A DNA stretch of 64,000 bases from Corynebacterium halotolerans YIM 70093 = DSM 44683 (GCF_000341345.1 NC_020302.1:1158075-1222074); one strand, 5' to 3'; counted from the first letter of the stretch, positions 24,661 to 32,988 are shown. Made by a program: numbers and translations. The notes: a model not told the origin generated them from the sequence alone.

Positions 24661-25232
24661 CACCGCTCACCTCCCGCCGCGGTGGTGGCCCGCGCCGGTT
24701 CCGGGGCGGAGTCCGAGTCGGCCAGGCCGAGTGCGAGGCGCACGGCCCCGGTCAGATCGGCGGCGACGGTCCCGGCGGCGGCGACCTCCTCGCGGAGGGT
24801 GATGGCCGTGGGCACCAGGATGCCCCGGCATCCGGCGGCCCGGGCGGCCCCCATGTCCGCGCCGATGTCGCCGACGAACACCATCTGCCCGGGGTCGAGC
24901 CCGAGCCGGCGGGCCGCCGAACGCAGCATGCCCGGCTCCGGCTTGCGGCAGCTGCAGCCGTCCGCGGCGACGTGCGGGCAGATCTCCCAGACGTCGAAAG
25001 GCCCCAGCAGCTCGGCGACGCGGGCATTGACGGCATCGACCTGCTCCCGGGTGATCAGGCCACGGCCCACGCCCGACTGGTTGCTGATCACACCGACCGG
25101 GATGCCGTGGGCGCGGATCAGGTCGAGGGCGGCCGCGGCCCCGGGCATCGGCTCGACGAGTTCCGGATCCCCGTTGTAGGGCACGTCAACGACCAGAGTA
25201 TTGTCACGGTCGAACAGAACGGCGGAAGGCAG
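24660..25232 (-). CDS. GmhB-like D,D-heptose-1,7-bisphosphate 7-phosphatase (HAD-IIIA)
   Basis: A HAD phosphatase of about 190 residues. Motif I is LFDRDNTLV, followed by VISNQSGVGRGLIT (motif II region), the zinc-binding CPHVAADGCSCRKPEPGM loop typical of GmhB, and FVGDIGADMGAARAAG (motif IV). GmhB removes the 7-phosphate between the two HldE reactions. The start is unresolved: no ATG, GTG or TTG exists in frame from the first conserved residues back to a GTG at 25343, which would overlap the divergent GT9 gene by 102 bases. The coordinate given is a CTG at the expected N-terminus. An out-of-frame ATG at 25266 runs into a stop, so a frameshift near the start is also possible. Confidence 0.8.
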   Translation of the reverse strand: MPSAVLFDRDNTLVVDVPYNGDPELVEPMPGAAAALDLIRAHGIPVGVISNQSGVGRGLITREQVDAVNARVAELLGPFDVWEICPHVAADGCSCRKPEPGMLRSAARRLGLDPGQMVFVGDIGADMGAARAAGCRGILVPTAITLREEVAAAGTVAADLTGAVRLALGLADSDSAPEPARATTAAGGER

Positions 25233-25241
25233 AGGGAAGCG

Positions 25242-26204
25242 GTGGACCGACCCACAGTACTGGCATTGCGCGCGCTCAAGATCGGGGACCTGCTCGTCGC
25301 GGTCCCGGCCCTGCGGGGCCTGCGCGCGGGTTTCCCCGACCACCGCATCGTCCTCGCCTGCGCCGGATGGCTGCGCCCGCTGGTCGAACTCACCGGCGCG
25401 GTCGACGAAATCCTGCCCACGCCCCGCGGCCTCGACGAGCCGCTCGCCCTGGCGCCCGGCACCGTCGACGTCGCGGTCAACCTCCACGGCAACGGCGTCC
25501 AGAGCCGCGGCCGACTGGAGGCGCTGGAAGCCCGCCGCCGGATCGGCCACGCGGCGCCCGGCTGGGACGGACCCGAATGGATCGACGGTCTCCACGAGCG
25601 GGAGCGGTGGAGTCGCCTGCTCAACGCCCACGGTCTGCCCGGGGACCCGCTGGACTACCTGCTCCCGCCCCCGGACACCGACGTCGTGGGCGTCGGCGGC
25701 GGGGCCGGCTCGGCGGTCGTCCACGTCGGTGCCGCCCACGCCAGCCGACACTGGCCCGTCGGGCGCTTCGCCCGCGTCGTCGAGGACCTCCTGCGCCGGG
25801 GACTGCGGGTCCTGCTCACCGGTGACCAGCGCGAGCGTGAACGCGCAGTAGAGGTGGCCACGCAGGTCGACACCTCCGTCGGGCGGTCCGGGGCGCGGCT
25901 GGCCGTGCTCGCGGGGGAACTCAGCCTGACCGAGTTCTTCGCGGTGATCGCCGGCGCCGACCTCGTGGTCTCGGCGGACACGGGGGCGGCCCACCTGGCG
26001 AGCGCCTTCGCCCGGCCCTCCGTGGTCATCTTCGGCCCCGCCGCCCCGGAGAACTGGGGTCCGCCGCCCGGACCGCACCGCGTGCTCACCGACAGTGCCG
26101 TCCGCCGCGGCGACCCCTTCGCCGCTGACCCTGATCCGGCCCTGCTGGCCGTGGGCGTCGACGACGTGCTCCGCGAGGTCGACCAGCTGCTCCCGGGTAG
26201 CTGA
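25242..26204 (+). CDS. Family 9 glycosyltransferase (heptosyltransferase family), copy 3
   Basis: A 320-residue GT9 enzyme, the shortest of the three. It has ALKIGDLLVAVPALRGLRAG at the N-terminus, HVGAAHASRHWPVGRF at the donor loop and SADTGAAHLASAFARPSVV near residue 245. The GTG at 25242 is supported by GAGGGAAGC just upstream. The gene is divergent from gmhB, with their 5' ends only about ten bases apart. It is the last gene of the heptose cluster on this side; beyond it the base composition changes abruptly. Confidence 0.87.
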   Translation: MDRPTVLALRALKIGDLLVAVPALRGLRAGFPDHRIVLACAGWLRPLVELTGAVDEILPTPRGLDEPLALAPGTVDVAVNLHGNGVQSRGRLEALEARRRIGHAAPGWDGPEWIDGLHERERWSRLLNAHGLPGDPLDYLLPPPDTDVVGVGGGAGSAVVHVGAAHASRHWPVGRFARVVEDLLRRGLRVLLTGDQRERERAVEVATQVDTSVGRSGARLAVLAGELSLTEFFAVIAGADLVVSADTGAAHLASAFARPSVVIFGPAAPENWGPPPGPHRVLTDSAVRRGDPFAADPDPALLAVGVDDVLREVDQLLPGS

Positions 26205-26744
26205 ACCCGACTCCCGGGCAGGCGCGCGGTCGTCCGTGGCGCCCTGCTGCGGACCCTTGGCGGTCGCGGTGTTCTCCGTAGGCATCTACTCCCTGCTCTC
26301 TGACATCGGAACCTGCGTGGTTCGAAATGAAGGTCATGAAAAGGAAGTGGGACCGCTGTGCTATGGCGGCTTCCTGTTACTATGAGGGAACTCCAAAATC
26401 CGGGAGGTTTCAAGCACCTTCTTCATTCGCGCAGTACAAAGCAGTAAAGAATTCTTATGGATTCTCGGGGTGGCATTGTTCCCTGTCGTTTTTCACCGCT
26501 CGGGGATCACCCCTTGCCGGGGCCGTGGTGGAGTGGAACGGAGACCGGATTCAGATTTGGCGAGGTAGATGACCCTAAAGTTCTAGACGACCAGTTGCCG
26601 CGGAAGCTCGGCAGGGCTCCTCGGAATGTGATATAGGGGGCCGTCTTTCCTTAAGGCCGACTGTTTGTTCCCGCCAATTCCCATGGCAAATTCGAGGCGG
26701 ATAATGGAGAACAATCCTCCTTTGTTCTCCCTGAATTTCTCCGA
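26205..26744. other. AT-richer stretch without recognisable genes
   Basis: About 540 bases that are visibly richer in A and T than both flanks, especially from 26310 to 26745. No convincing gene is seen. A plus-strand frame of 81 codons at 26327-26572 has no similarity that could be recognised and a poor ribosome site. The stretch ends abruptly where high-GC coding sequence of a truncated ABC ATPase begins. It looks like a recombination scar or degenerate insertion at the edge of the glycan cluster. Confidence 0.5.
26706..26730. repeat. Inverted repeat next to the truncation point
   Basis: A perfect 9-bp inverted repeat, GGAGAACAA / TTGTTCTCC, with a seven-base loop. It ends about 19 bases before the point where ABC ATPase homology begins. 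It could be a leftover end of a mobile element or a small hairpin; neither is proven. Confidence 0.4.
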
Positions 26745-26748
26745 ATGC

Positions 26749-27113
26749 CGGTATCCGAACGAGCTGTCCGGCGGCCAGCGCCAGCGCATCGCGATCGCCC
26801 GCGCCCTGGCGCTCGAACCCGACGTGATCGTCCTCGACGAGGCGGTCTCCGCCCTCGATGTGCTGGTCCAGAACCAGATCATCGAGCTGCTGGCCGAACT
26901 GCAGGACGAACTGGGGCTGTCCTATCCGTTCATCACCCACGACCTCGCGGTGGTCCGTCAGACCGCCGATGACGTCGTGGTGATGCGGCAGGGCCGGGCG
27001 GTCGAGCAGGGCACGGCGGACGAGATCTTCGCCAACCCGCGCGAGGAGTACACCCGCAATCTCATTGACTCGGTGCCCGGTCTGGGCATCGAGCTCGGCA
27101 CGGGGCGGACCTC
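26749..27113 (+). pseudogene. Truncated oligopeptide ABC transporter ATPase (DppF/OppF type)
   Basis: Homology begins at [20 protein letters not shown] (ABC signature), continues with Walker [13 protein letters not shown], the H-loop FITHDLAVV and a typical oligopeptide-ATPase tail, [16 protein letters not shown]. The Walker A half, about 150 residues, is missing, so it cannot hydrolyse ATP alone. The Walker B Pro is replaced by Ala (DEAVSALD). Upstream lies AT-rich sequence unrelated to the family. The frame stays open past the natural end and runs antisense through arsC, so its own stop is lost too. Expected partner permease genes are absent nearby. It is best read as a remnant. Confidence 0.75.
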
Positions 27114-27147
27114 GGGTAAGCCCGGTGTGGGGGCGGGAAAGCGACGC

Positions 27148-27187
27148 CGCCCGCCGACGCCCGGGGCCACTGAGGCGTCGACGGGCG
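27148..27187 (-). terminator. Probable terminator of the arsC-family gene
   Basis: A 14-bp stem with one mismatch (CGCCCGCCGACGCC / GGCGTCGACGGGCG) and a 12-base loop just beyond the stop of the minus-strand gene. A short CTTTC follows on that strand. Confidence 0.5.
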
Positions 27188-27192
27188 CGCGG

Positions 27193-27537
27193 TCAGAGAA
27201 TCTCGTCGACGGCCTCGATGGGGCGGGCCATCCGCACTCCCTTGTCGGTAACCACGAAGGGGCGCTGGATCAGGCGCGGGTGGGCGACCATCGCGGCCAG
27301 CAGCTCCTCATCGGGGATGTCGGGGGACAGGCCCAGCTCCCGGTACTCGGGCTCCTTGGTGCGCACGGCGTCGTGGACGGACAGGCCGGCGGCGGTGATG
27401 AGCCTGCGGAGCTGTTCGGCATCCGGGGGAGTGTCCAGGTACTTCACGATCTCCGGCTCCACCCCTGCCGCGCGCAGGCGGTCGAGGGTCCGGCGGGAGG
27501 TCGAGCAGCGGGGGTTGTGGTAGATGGTTGCGGTCAT
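27193..27537 (-). CDS. ArsC/Spx-family thioredoxin-fold protein (arsenate reductase-like)
   Basis: A 114-residue protein of the glutaredoxin-type arsenate reductase family. The active site is [11 protein letters not shown] with Cys11, and LIQRPFVV near residue 90 carries the Arg-Pro pair that shapes the oxyanion site. The family includes true arsenate reductases, MgsR/Spx regulators and YffB-like proteins of unknown role. No ars operon genes are adjacent, so arsenate reduction is not assured. It starts four bases after the end of the DUF402 gene and is probably cotranscribed with it. Confidence 0.85.
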   Translation of the reverse strand: MTATIYHNPRCSTSRRTLDRLRAAGVEPEIVKYLDTPPDAEQLRRLITAAGLSVHDAVRTKEPEYRELGLSPDIPDEELLAAMVAHPRLIQRPFVVTDKGVRMARPIEAVDEIL

Positions 27538-27541
27538 GGCA

Positions 27542-28078
27542 CTATTCTGCCGGAACCAGCTCCACGTTGTCGGCCCAGGTCAGTTCGATGCCGAGGGCGC
27601 GCAACCACTCCATCGGATCGTCGTCGTGGCGGGTGATGCCCTCCACGGCGGCCAGGGTGGCGTCGATGGCGCGCTCGGCGTCCTCGGCGGTGATCAGGCC
27701 GGCGGAGGTGGCGGCGGCGAGCTCGTCGATGTCGAGGACGTCGATCGGCTCACCGGTGACGGAGACCAGATCGACGTAGAGATCACGGGTGGACCACACG
27801 CAGCCGTCGACGTTGATGTCGGCGATGTCGAAGTAGAAGTCCTGCCGCTCGTCCACGCTGTTGCGGAAGTGGAAGATGTTGGCGCGCAGGCCCAGCTCCG
27901 GCAGGAGCCAGGACTCCAGGTAGCCGAAGCGCGGGTGATTGGCGCCGCGGGCCATGTAGAGGCCGAAGTCGGTGAGTTGGTAGGTGTCGACCTCGCGGAG
28001 GAAGCCCTTCGGGTCGATGTTGATGCGGTCGGAGGTGTTGAAGGTCTCCTCCTTGACCGGGTGCAGATCAGCAGTCAC
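27542..28078 (-). CDS. DUF402 domain protein
   Basis: A 178-residue cytosolic protein with the DUF402 pattern: a beta-rich core in which [13 protein letters not shown] and [12 protein letters not shown] carry conserved Asp residues, followed by a C-terminal helical part with acidic residues. Some DUF402 proteins are nucleoside di- or triphosphate phosphatases that bind divalent metal through such Asp residues; others are fused to RNA-binding domains. This one is the short form. It follows the secreted-protein gene by two bases and precedes the arsC-family gene by four, which implies a three-gene operon. Confidence 0.8.
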   Translation of the reverse strand: MTADLHPVKEETFNTSDRINIDPKGFLREVDTYQLTDFGLYMARGANHPRFGYLESWLLPELGLRANIFHFRNSVDERQDFYFDIADINVDGCVWSTRDLYVDLVSVTGEPIDVLDIDELAAATSAGLITAEDAERAIDATLAAVEGITRHDDDPMEWLRALGIELTWADNVELVPAE

Positions 28079-28080
28079 TG

Positions 28081-28755
28081 TTACCTCGCATCGATGATGG
28101 CGGCGGTGGGAATGAAGGAACAGGTGTTGTCCTCGGTGTGGACGTCACCCGAGACGACGGCGATGACGGTGCCGACACCCGTGTCCGCGGTGCCGGAGAG
28201 CGTGGCCGGGCCATCGGGGTTGATCCCGTGGTTGGCCAGCTCCGTGGTTCCGGATCGCAGAGTGTTCAAGTTGAACCACTGGACCTGCATTCCACCCTGC
28301 TGCTGCACCGCAGGTGAGGTGCCCAGGGCGGTGAACAGGAAGGTGGTCTGACCGGCCTCCGCGCCGGGGGCGGGGATCTCGGCCGGACCGGGTACCGCGA
28401 GGGCGGATCCAACGGAGTTGAGACCCTCTCCCATGCAGTCGCCGGAGACGGTGGGCCAGTAGAACTGCGTGAAGGTCGGGGCGTCGGCCGGCAGCGGGGG
28501 GCCGCCATCTCCGTTGTCCCCGGCGAAGAACGCGAGTGCCGACAGGATGGCGCCGGAGACCTCGTCGGGCAGCCAGGGCTGCTCGGCGAACGCCCGGACC
28601 TGGTCAGCGGTCTGCTGCGTCGGCCTGCCCAGCTCGTCGAGCGGGGAGGAGGACGGCAGCGGCAGGGCCTGCGCGTTCGCCACCGCAGTGGTCCCGGAGC
28701 AGGTGAGCAGCGCTGCGCAGAGTGCGACAGCGGCACGGCGGAGGGTGATCACCAC
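28081..28755 (-). CDS. Secreted protein of unknown function
   Basis: A 224-residue exported protein. With the GTG at 28755 the N-terminus is a Sec signal peptide: basic ITLRR, hydrophobic AAVALCAALLT, and a likely signal peptidase I cut after VANAQA. The mature part is Pro/Gly/Thr-rich, with two Cys residues that may pair (GDCMGEG and DNTCSFIP). This layout is common among corynebacterial secreted proteins, but the family's role is unknown. A longer open frame to an ATG at 28845 is rejected because that ATG lies between the -35 and -10 boxes of the probable promoter. GGAAGG lies ahead of the chosen GTG. Confidence 0.75.
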   Translation of the reverse strand: MVITLRRAAVALCAALLTCSGTTAVANAQALPLPSSSPLDELGRPTQQTADQVRAFAEQPWLPDEVSGAILSALAFFAGDNGDGGPPLPADAPTFTQFYWPTVSGDCMGEGLNSVGSALAVPGPAEIPAPGAEAGQTTFLFTALGTSPAVQQQGGMQVQWFNLNTLRSGTTELANHGINPDGPATLSGTADTGVGTVIAVVSGDVHTEDNTCSFIPTAAIIDAR

Positions 28756-28834
28756 GGAAGGCCTTCCCACGTCGGGGTCCGGAGGGATTTCCGGAGCCAC
28801 ATCAGTAACACAATTCACACTAGTTTCTTGAACC

Positions 28835-28862
28835 ACAATATTCACTTGGAAACGACAGTCAA
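28835..28862 (-). promoter_or_regulatory. Promoter of the secreted-protein gene
   Basis: On the minus strand TTGACT (28857-28862) and TATTGT (28835-28840) are separated by 16 bases, close to the consensus for a housekeeping promoter. The leader to the GTG at 28755 would be about 70 bases. The surrounding sequence is AT-richer, as expected for a promoter region. Confidence 0.55.
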
Positions 28863-29032
28863 CCCGTGGACGTCGTCATTCCCTTCGTCGTGGAACGAAA
28901 TCGAAACGTTACATTGCGGCAGGAAAATATCCGAACGCTCTCGGGCGAGGTGTCTGATCAACGGGCCGGTCGGCGGTGGACGTGGGATCGGGTCATGAGT
29001 TGAATCACATTCAGGCAGGGCGCGGAGGGGTG

Positions 29033-29604
29033 GTGCGGGCCGTGACGGTGACCGGGCTGGCGGGATACCGCAACCACGTCAACGTCCACACCGGGGCGGC
29101 GGCGCCCCGGCACTCGGCGACAGCGGCGACAGCGGCGACGTCGTTGCCTTCATCGACACCTGCCACCACCGGGTCGGGCGGATGGATGTGGTTGCGGACG
29201 GCGAGGGACTCGGGGCCCACGGGACCAGTCCTTCGCCCGGGACTCTGGTGGCGGCTCCGCCGCAGTCGGGAGGAATCGAGGTCGGCCTGCAGAATTCGAC
29301 CGATCCGTGGCGGGCCTGGGAACCGCTGTGCCTACGTGGGGGCGCGGACCGGATCTTCCTCATGGATCCGCGTCCCGACGGTGCCGTCGCCTGGGGCAAC
29401 GGCACCGCGCAGTTCTTCGCCATCTGCGACGCCCCTGGGAGACCTGCGGCGGCTGCGGCCGGGGCGCCCGCCAACGAGTGCGGCGTCGACGCCGCACCGG
29501 ACGAGGGGCTCGTACTCATAGGGCGTCATCCCCGTGGGGGCCGGGGCCGCCCTCGGCCGGATGTGACCGGCTCCGGCGCCCGGGCCCCGGGCGGTGGAGT
29601 TTGA
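29033..29604 (+). pseudogene. Possible frameshifted remnant of a small protein gene
   Basis: Between the secreted-protein promoter and typA the plus strand shows coding-like runs in two adjacent frames. One frame has VRAVTVTGLAGYRNHVNVH after a GGAGGGG site and a GTG. About 25 codons later the neighbouring frame continues with DVVAFIDTCHHRVGRMDVV and then LCLRGGADRIFLMDPRPDG and WGNGTAQFFAICD, up to a TGA. A single frameshift near 29105-29120 would join them. The protein is not recognised. It could also be non-coding sequence with chance frames, so confidence is low. Confidence 0.3.
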
Positions 29605-29743
29605 AGGTGCATCGGAGGCCTGTGGGGAGTAGCATGGTATGCCGTTCATCCTCGCGGCCACCGACACCGGTGCCAGAGCCCTTGATGCGGCAGGTTGCCG
29701 CAGGGCAAGGCCGCACCTTTCTTCCAGTAGGAGTACTCCGCTA

Positions 29744-31654
29744 GTGACCCATCCTGAGTTCCGCAACGTTGCCATCGTCGCCCACGTCGACCACGGCAAG
29801 ACCACCCTCGTCAACGCCATGCTGGAGCAGTCCGGCGTCTTCGGTGACCACGGCGAGGTCGCCGACCGGGTGATGGACTCCGGTGACCTGGAGAAGGAGA
29901 AGGGCATCACCATCCTGGCCAAGAACACGGCCATCCGGCGCAAGGGCCTCGGCAAGGACGGCAATGACCTGATCATCAACGTCATCGACACCCCCGGCCA
30001 CGCCGACTTCGGTGGTGAGGTCGAGCGTGCCCTGTCCATGGTCGACGGCGTCGTCCTGCTCGTCGACGCCTCCGAGGGCCCGCTGCCGCAGACCCGCTTC
30101 GTCCTCAGCAAGGCGCTCGCCGCCAAGATGCCGGTGATCATCTGCGTCAACAAGACCGACCGTGCGGACGCCCGCATCGACGAGGTCGTCGAGGAGTCCC
30201 AGGACCTGCTCCTCGAGCTCGCCGCCTCCCTCGACGACCCGGAGGCCGCCGAGGCCGCCGAGACCCTGCTCGACCTGCCGGTGCTCTACACCTCCGGCCG
30301 TGAGGGCAAGGCCTCCACCGAGAACCCGGGCAACGGCAACGTCCCGGCCAACGACGATCTCCAGCCGCTGTTCGACGTGCTCTACGACGTCCTGCCGGAG
30401 CCGTCCGCCACCATCGACGCCCCGCTGCAGGCGCACGTGACCAACCTGGACTCCTCGTCCTTCCTCGGCCGCATCGGCCTGGTCCGCATCCATGCCGGTT
30501 CCCTGAAGAAGGGCCAGCAGGTCGCCTGGATCCACTACGACGACGAGGGCAACCAGCACACCAAGACCGTCAAGATCGGCGAGCTGCTGCGCACCGTCGG
30601 TGTGTCGCGCCAGCCCGCCGAGGAGGTCATCGCCGGCGACATCGCCGCGATCTCCGGCATCGACGAGATCATGATCGGCGACACCCTGGCCGACCCGGAG
30701 AACCCGGTGGCCCTGCCGCGCATCACCGTGGACGAGCCCGCCATCTCCATGACCATCGGCGTCAACACCTCGCCGCTGGCAGGCCGCGGCGGCGGCGACA
30801 AGCTCACCGCCCGTATGGTTAAGGCCCGCCTGGACCAGGAGCTGATCGGCAACGTCTCCCTGCGCGTGCTGCCCACCGAGCGCCCCGATGCCTGGGAGGT
30901 CCAGGGCCGCGGCGAGATGGCCCTGTCCGTGCTGGTGGAGACCATGCGCCGCGAGGGCTTCGAGCTGACCGTCGGCAAGCCGCAGGTGGTCACCCAGACC
31001 ATCGACGGCAAGCTCCATGAGCCCTACGACCACATGATCATCGACGTCCCCTCCGAGTACCAGGGCGCCGTCACCCAGCTCATGGCCGCCCGCAAGGGCC
31101 AGATGACCGCCATGGACACCGGTGCCGGCGACTGGGTGCGCATGGAGTTCGACGTGCCGTCCCGCGGTCTGATCGGTTTCCGCACCACCTTCATGACGGA
31201 GACCCGCGGCACCGGCATCGCCAACAGCTTCGCCATCGAGCACCGCCCGTGGGCCGGTGAGATCAAGGGCCGCCCCACCGGTTCGCTCGTCGCCGACCGC
31301 TCCGGTCAGATCACCGCCTACGCCCTCACCCAGCTCGCCGACCGCGGCAACTTCTTCGTCGAGCCCGGCACCGAGGCCTACGAGGGCATGGTCGTCGGCG
31401 CGAACAACCGCGACGAGGACATGGACATCAACATCACCAAGGAAAAGAAGCTGACGAACATGCGTGCCGCCAGCGCGGACGCCACCGTCACCCTCGCCAA
31501 GGCCCGCAATCTGTCCCTGGACGAGGCCATGGAGTTCTGTGGCCAGGACGAGTGCGTCGAGGTCACCCCGGAGACGCTGCGCGTGCGCAAGCTGGTCCTC
31601 AACGCCACCGAGCGCGGCCGCGCCCGTTCCCGTGAGAAGGCGCGCAACCAGTAA
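29744..31654 (+). CDS. typA: Ribosome-associated GTPase TypA/BipA
   Basis: A 636-residue translational GTPase of the EF-G superfamily that associates with ribosomes during stress and 50S assembly. The G domain has AHVDHGKTTLV (G1) near residue 14, DTPGHADFGGEVER (G3) and NKTDR (G4). Domain II, the EF-G-like domains and the TypA-specific C-terminal domain follow, with the FRTTFMTETRGTG loop near residue 475. The GTG at 29744 gives the conserved THPEFRNVAIVAHVDHG start, and TAGGAG lies upstream. A TAGCAT box at 29631 could be the -10, giving a leader of about 100 nt. An ATG at 29639 would add 35 non-conserved residues and is not favoured. Confidence 0.96.
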   Translation: MTHPEFRNVAIVAHVDHGKTTLVNAMLEQSGVFGDHGEVADRVMDSGDLEKEKGITILAKNTAIRRKGLGKDGNDLIINVIDTPGHADFGGEVERALSMVDGVVLLVDASEGPLPQTRFVLSKALAAKMPVIICVNKTDRADARIDEVVEESQDLLLELAASLDDPEAAEAAETLLDLPVLYTSGREGKASTENPGNGNVPANDDLQPLFDVLYDVLPEPSATIDAPLQAHVTNLDSSSFLGRIGLVRIHAGSLKKGQQVAWIHYDDEGNQHTKTVKIGELLRTVGVSRQPAEEVIAGDIAAISGIDEIMIGDTLADPENPVALPRITVDEPAISMTIGVNTSPLAGRGGGDKLTARMVKARLDQELIGNVSLRVLPTERPDAWEVQGRGEMALSVLVETMRREGFELTVGKPQVVTQTIDGKLHEPYDHMIIDVPSEYQGAVTQLMAARKGQMTAMDTGAGDWVRMEFDVPSRGLIGFRTTFMTETRGTGIANSFAIEHRPWAGEIKGRPTGSLVADRSGQITAYALTQLADRGNFFVEPGTEAYEGMVVGANNRDEDMDINITKEKKLTNMRAASADATVTLAKARNLSLDEAMEFCGQDECVEVTPETLRVRKLVLNATERGRARSREKARNQ

Positions 31655-31676
31655 TTCCGGCGGGTAGCCTGGCCGC

Positions 31677-32918
31677 ATGGCTGTCTCCCGACTCCGCAGC
31701 CCCGTTGGCGTCGCGCTCATGTTCGCGACCAACGGGGCTGCGTTTTCGTCGATCCTGCCCTGGTACCCCACCTTCAAGGCGCAGTGGGGGTTGTCGGACG
31801 CCGTCTTCGGTCTCATCGTCGCCTGCTTCGCCGCCGGGTCGCTGGCCTCCACGGTGCTGCCCAGCCTGGCGGTCAACCGTTTCGGCCCCCGTATGGTCGT
31901 CGTCACCGGCACGGCCGTCCTCGCCGCCCTCGTGGCCGTCGTCGGCTGGTCGGTTTCCGGCCTCATGCTGGCGGTCCTCCTGCTGGCCGTCGGCGTGCTG
32001 GACGCGGTCATCGACGTCTCGCAGAACGTCGCCGCCGTGCGCGTCCAGGACCGCCTGGGCATCTCCGTGATGTCCTCGATGCACGCCTTCTGGAGCCTGG
32101 GGGCCGTGCTCAGCGGAGCACTGGGCACCGCGGCCGCGGCCGGCGGGGTGGACGTGCGCGTCCACCTGTCCGCCGTGGCGCTGGCCGTCGCCGCACTCGT
32201 CGTGTTCGCGGCCTGGTTGACCGGCCCGGTGGGGGAGGGCACCGACGCCGACCCCGGCGCAGACGGTGACGGCAGCGGCAGTGGGACCCGGCGCCGCGGG
32301 CCGGGTCCGGGTCGGCTGCTGGTGCTCGCACTGCCGGTGGCGGTGGTGGCCACCTCCGGCACCGTGGTCGAGGACGTGGCCAGCAACTGGGCCGGCATCG
32401 CCTCGGTGGAGCTGGCGGGCACGGCCCTGGGCACCGCCGGGGTGGCCTTCACGGTGGTGCTCGCCGCCCAGACGGTGGGCCGGTTCAGCGGCGACTGGCT
32501 CATCCAGCGCTTCGGGAGGGTGGCCGCGGCCCGCTCCGGGGGTGTGTTCATCGCCCTCGGCGGCGTCGTGGTGGTCACCGCGACCGCGGCGGCCCCGCTC
32601 TACGTCGGTCTGGCGCTGGTCGGTTTCGGCTGCGCCACCCTGGTCCCGAGTGCCTTCGTCGCCGCCGCCCGGTTGCCGGGCCTCAGCGAGGGTGCCGGGG
32701 TGACCGTGGTCAGCTGGCTGATGCGCCTGGGTTTCCTGGCCACCAGCCCGGTCATCGGCGCGGTGTCCTCGGTGACGAATCTGCGCTGGGCTCTCGGCCT
32801 GCTCATCGTCGTCGGTCTGCTGGTGGTCGTCACCGCACGTGCGCTGCGGGAGCCCGCCCGGGTGGTGGAACGGCGTGACCCCGACCGGCACCCGGACCCC
32901 GGTGAGGATCCGCAGTGA
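31677..32918 (+). CDS. Major facilitator superfamily transporter
   Basis: A 413-residue inner-membrane transporter with about twelve hydrophobic segments in two sets of six, separated by a cytoplasmic Gly/Asp/Ser-rich loop near residues 185-205. It has an MFS-like basic loop between helices 2 and 3 (NRFGPRMVV). The family resembles YbjJ/fucose-permease-like MFS proteins; the substrate is unknown. A TAGCCT box lies six bases before the ATG, so the message is probably leaderless. A 14-bp hairpin followed by TTTT lies within codons 7-22, an unusual place for a terminator-like structure. Confidence 0.85.
   Translation: MAVSRLRSPVGVALMFATNGAAFSSILPWYPTFKAQWGLSDAVFGLIVACFAAGSLASTVLPSLAVNRFGPRMVVVTGTAVLAALVAVVGWSVSGLMLAVLLLAVGVLDAVIDVSQNVAAVRVQDRLGISVMSSMHAFWSLGAVLSGALGTAAAAGGVDVRVHLSAVALAVAALVVFAAWLTGPVGEGTDADPGADGDGSGSGTRRRGPGPGRLLVLALPVAVVATSGTVVEDVASNWAGIASVELAGTALGTAGVAFTVVLAAQTVGRFSGDWLIQRFGRVAAARSGGVFIALGGVVVVTATAAAPLYVGLALVGFGCATLVPSAFVAAARLPGLSEGAGVTVVSWLMRLGFLATSPVIGAVSSVTNLRWALGLLIVVGLLVVVTARALREPARVVERRDPDRHPDPGEDPQ
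31695..31742 (+). terminator. Terminator-like hairpin inside the start of the MFS gene
   Basis: Perfect 14-bp arms, CGCAGCCCCGTTGG and CCAACGGGGCTGCG, enclose a 20-base loop and are followed at once by TTTT. It lies 40 bases after the typA stop and would serve as typA's terminator. Yet it falls inside the MFS reading frame (codons 7-22). Either the two functions overlap or it attenuates the MFS message. Confidence 0.6.
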
Positions 32919-32988
32919 GGACCACCACGGGCCCCGTCGGGCGAGTGGCGCTCAGTGTCGGGCCACCGGACTGGTAGAACTGCACAGT

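Noticed and set aside
11552..26204. Reading the cluster as an LPS core operon
   Set aside because: The host is a corynebacterium by every core gene; no lipid A, KDO or Lpt genes are present in the window, so LPS is not a tenable product.
26327..26572. An 81-codon plus-strand frame in the AT-rich block
   Set aside because: Poor ribosome site, no recognisable similarity, and it lies in a likely scar region.
28756..28845. Upstream ATG (28845) for the secreted protein
   Set aside because: It falls between the -35 and -10 boxes of the likely promoter and would spoil the signal peptide.
29741..32578. A 945-codon open frame antisense to typA and the MFS gene
   Set aside because: Low-complexity shadow; the plus-strand genes are unambiguous.
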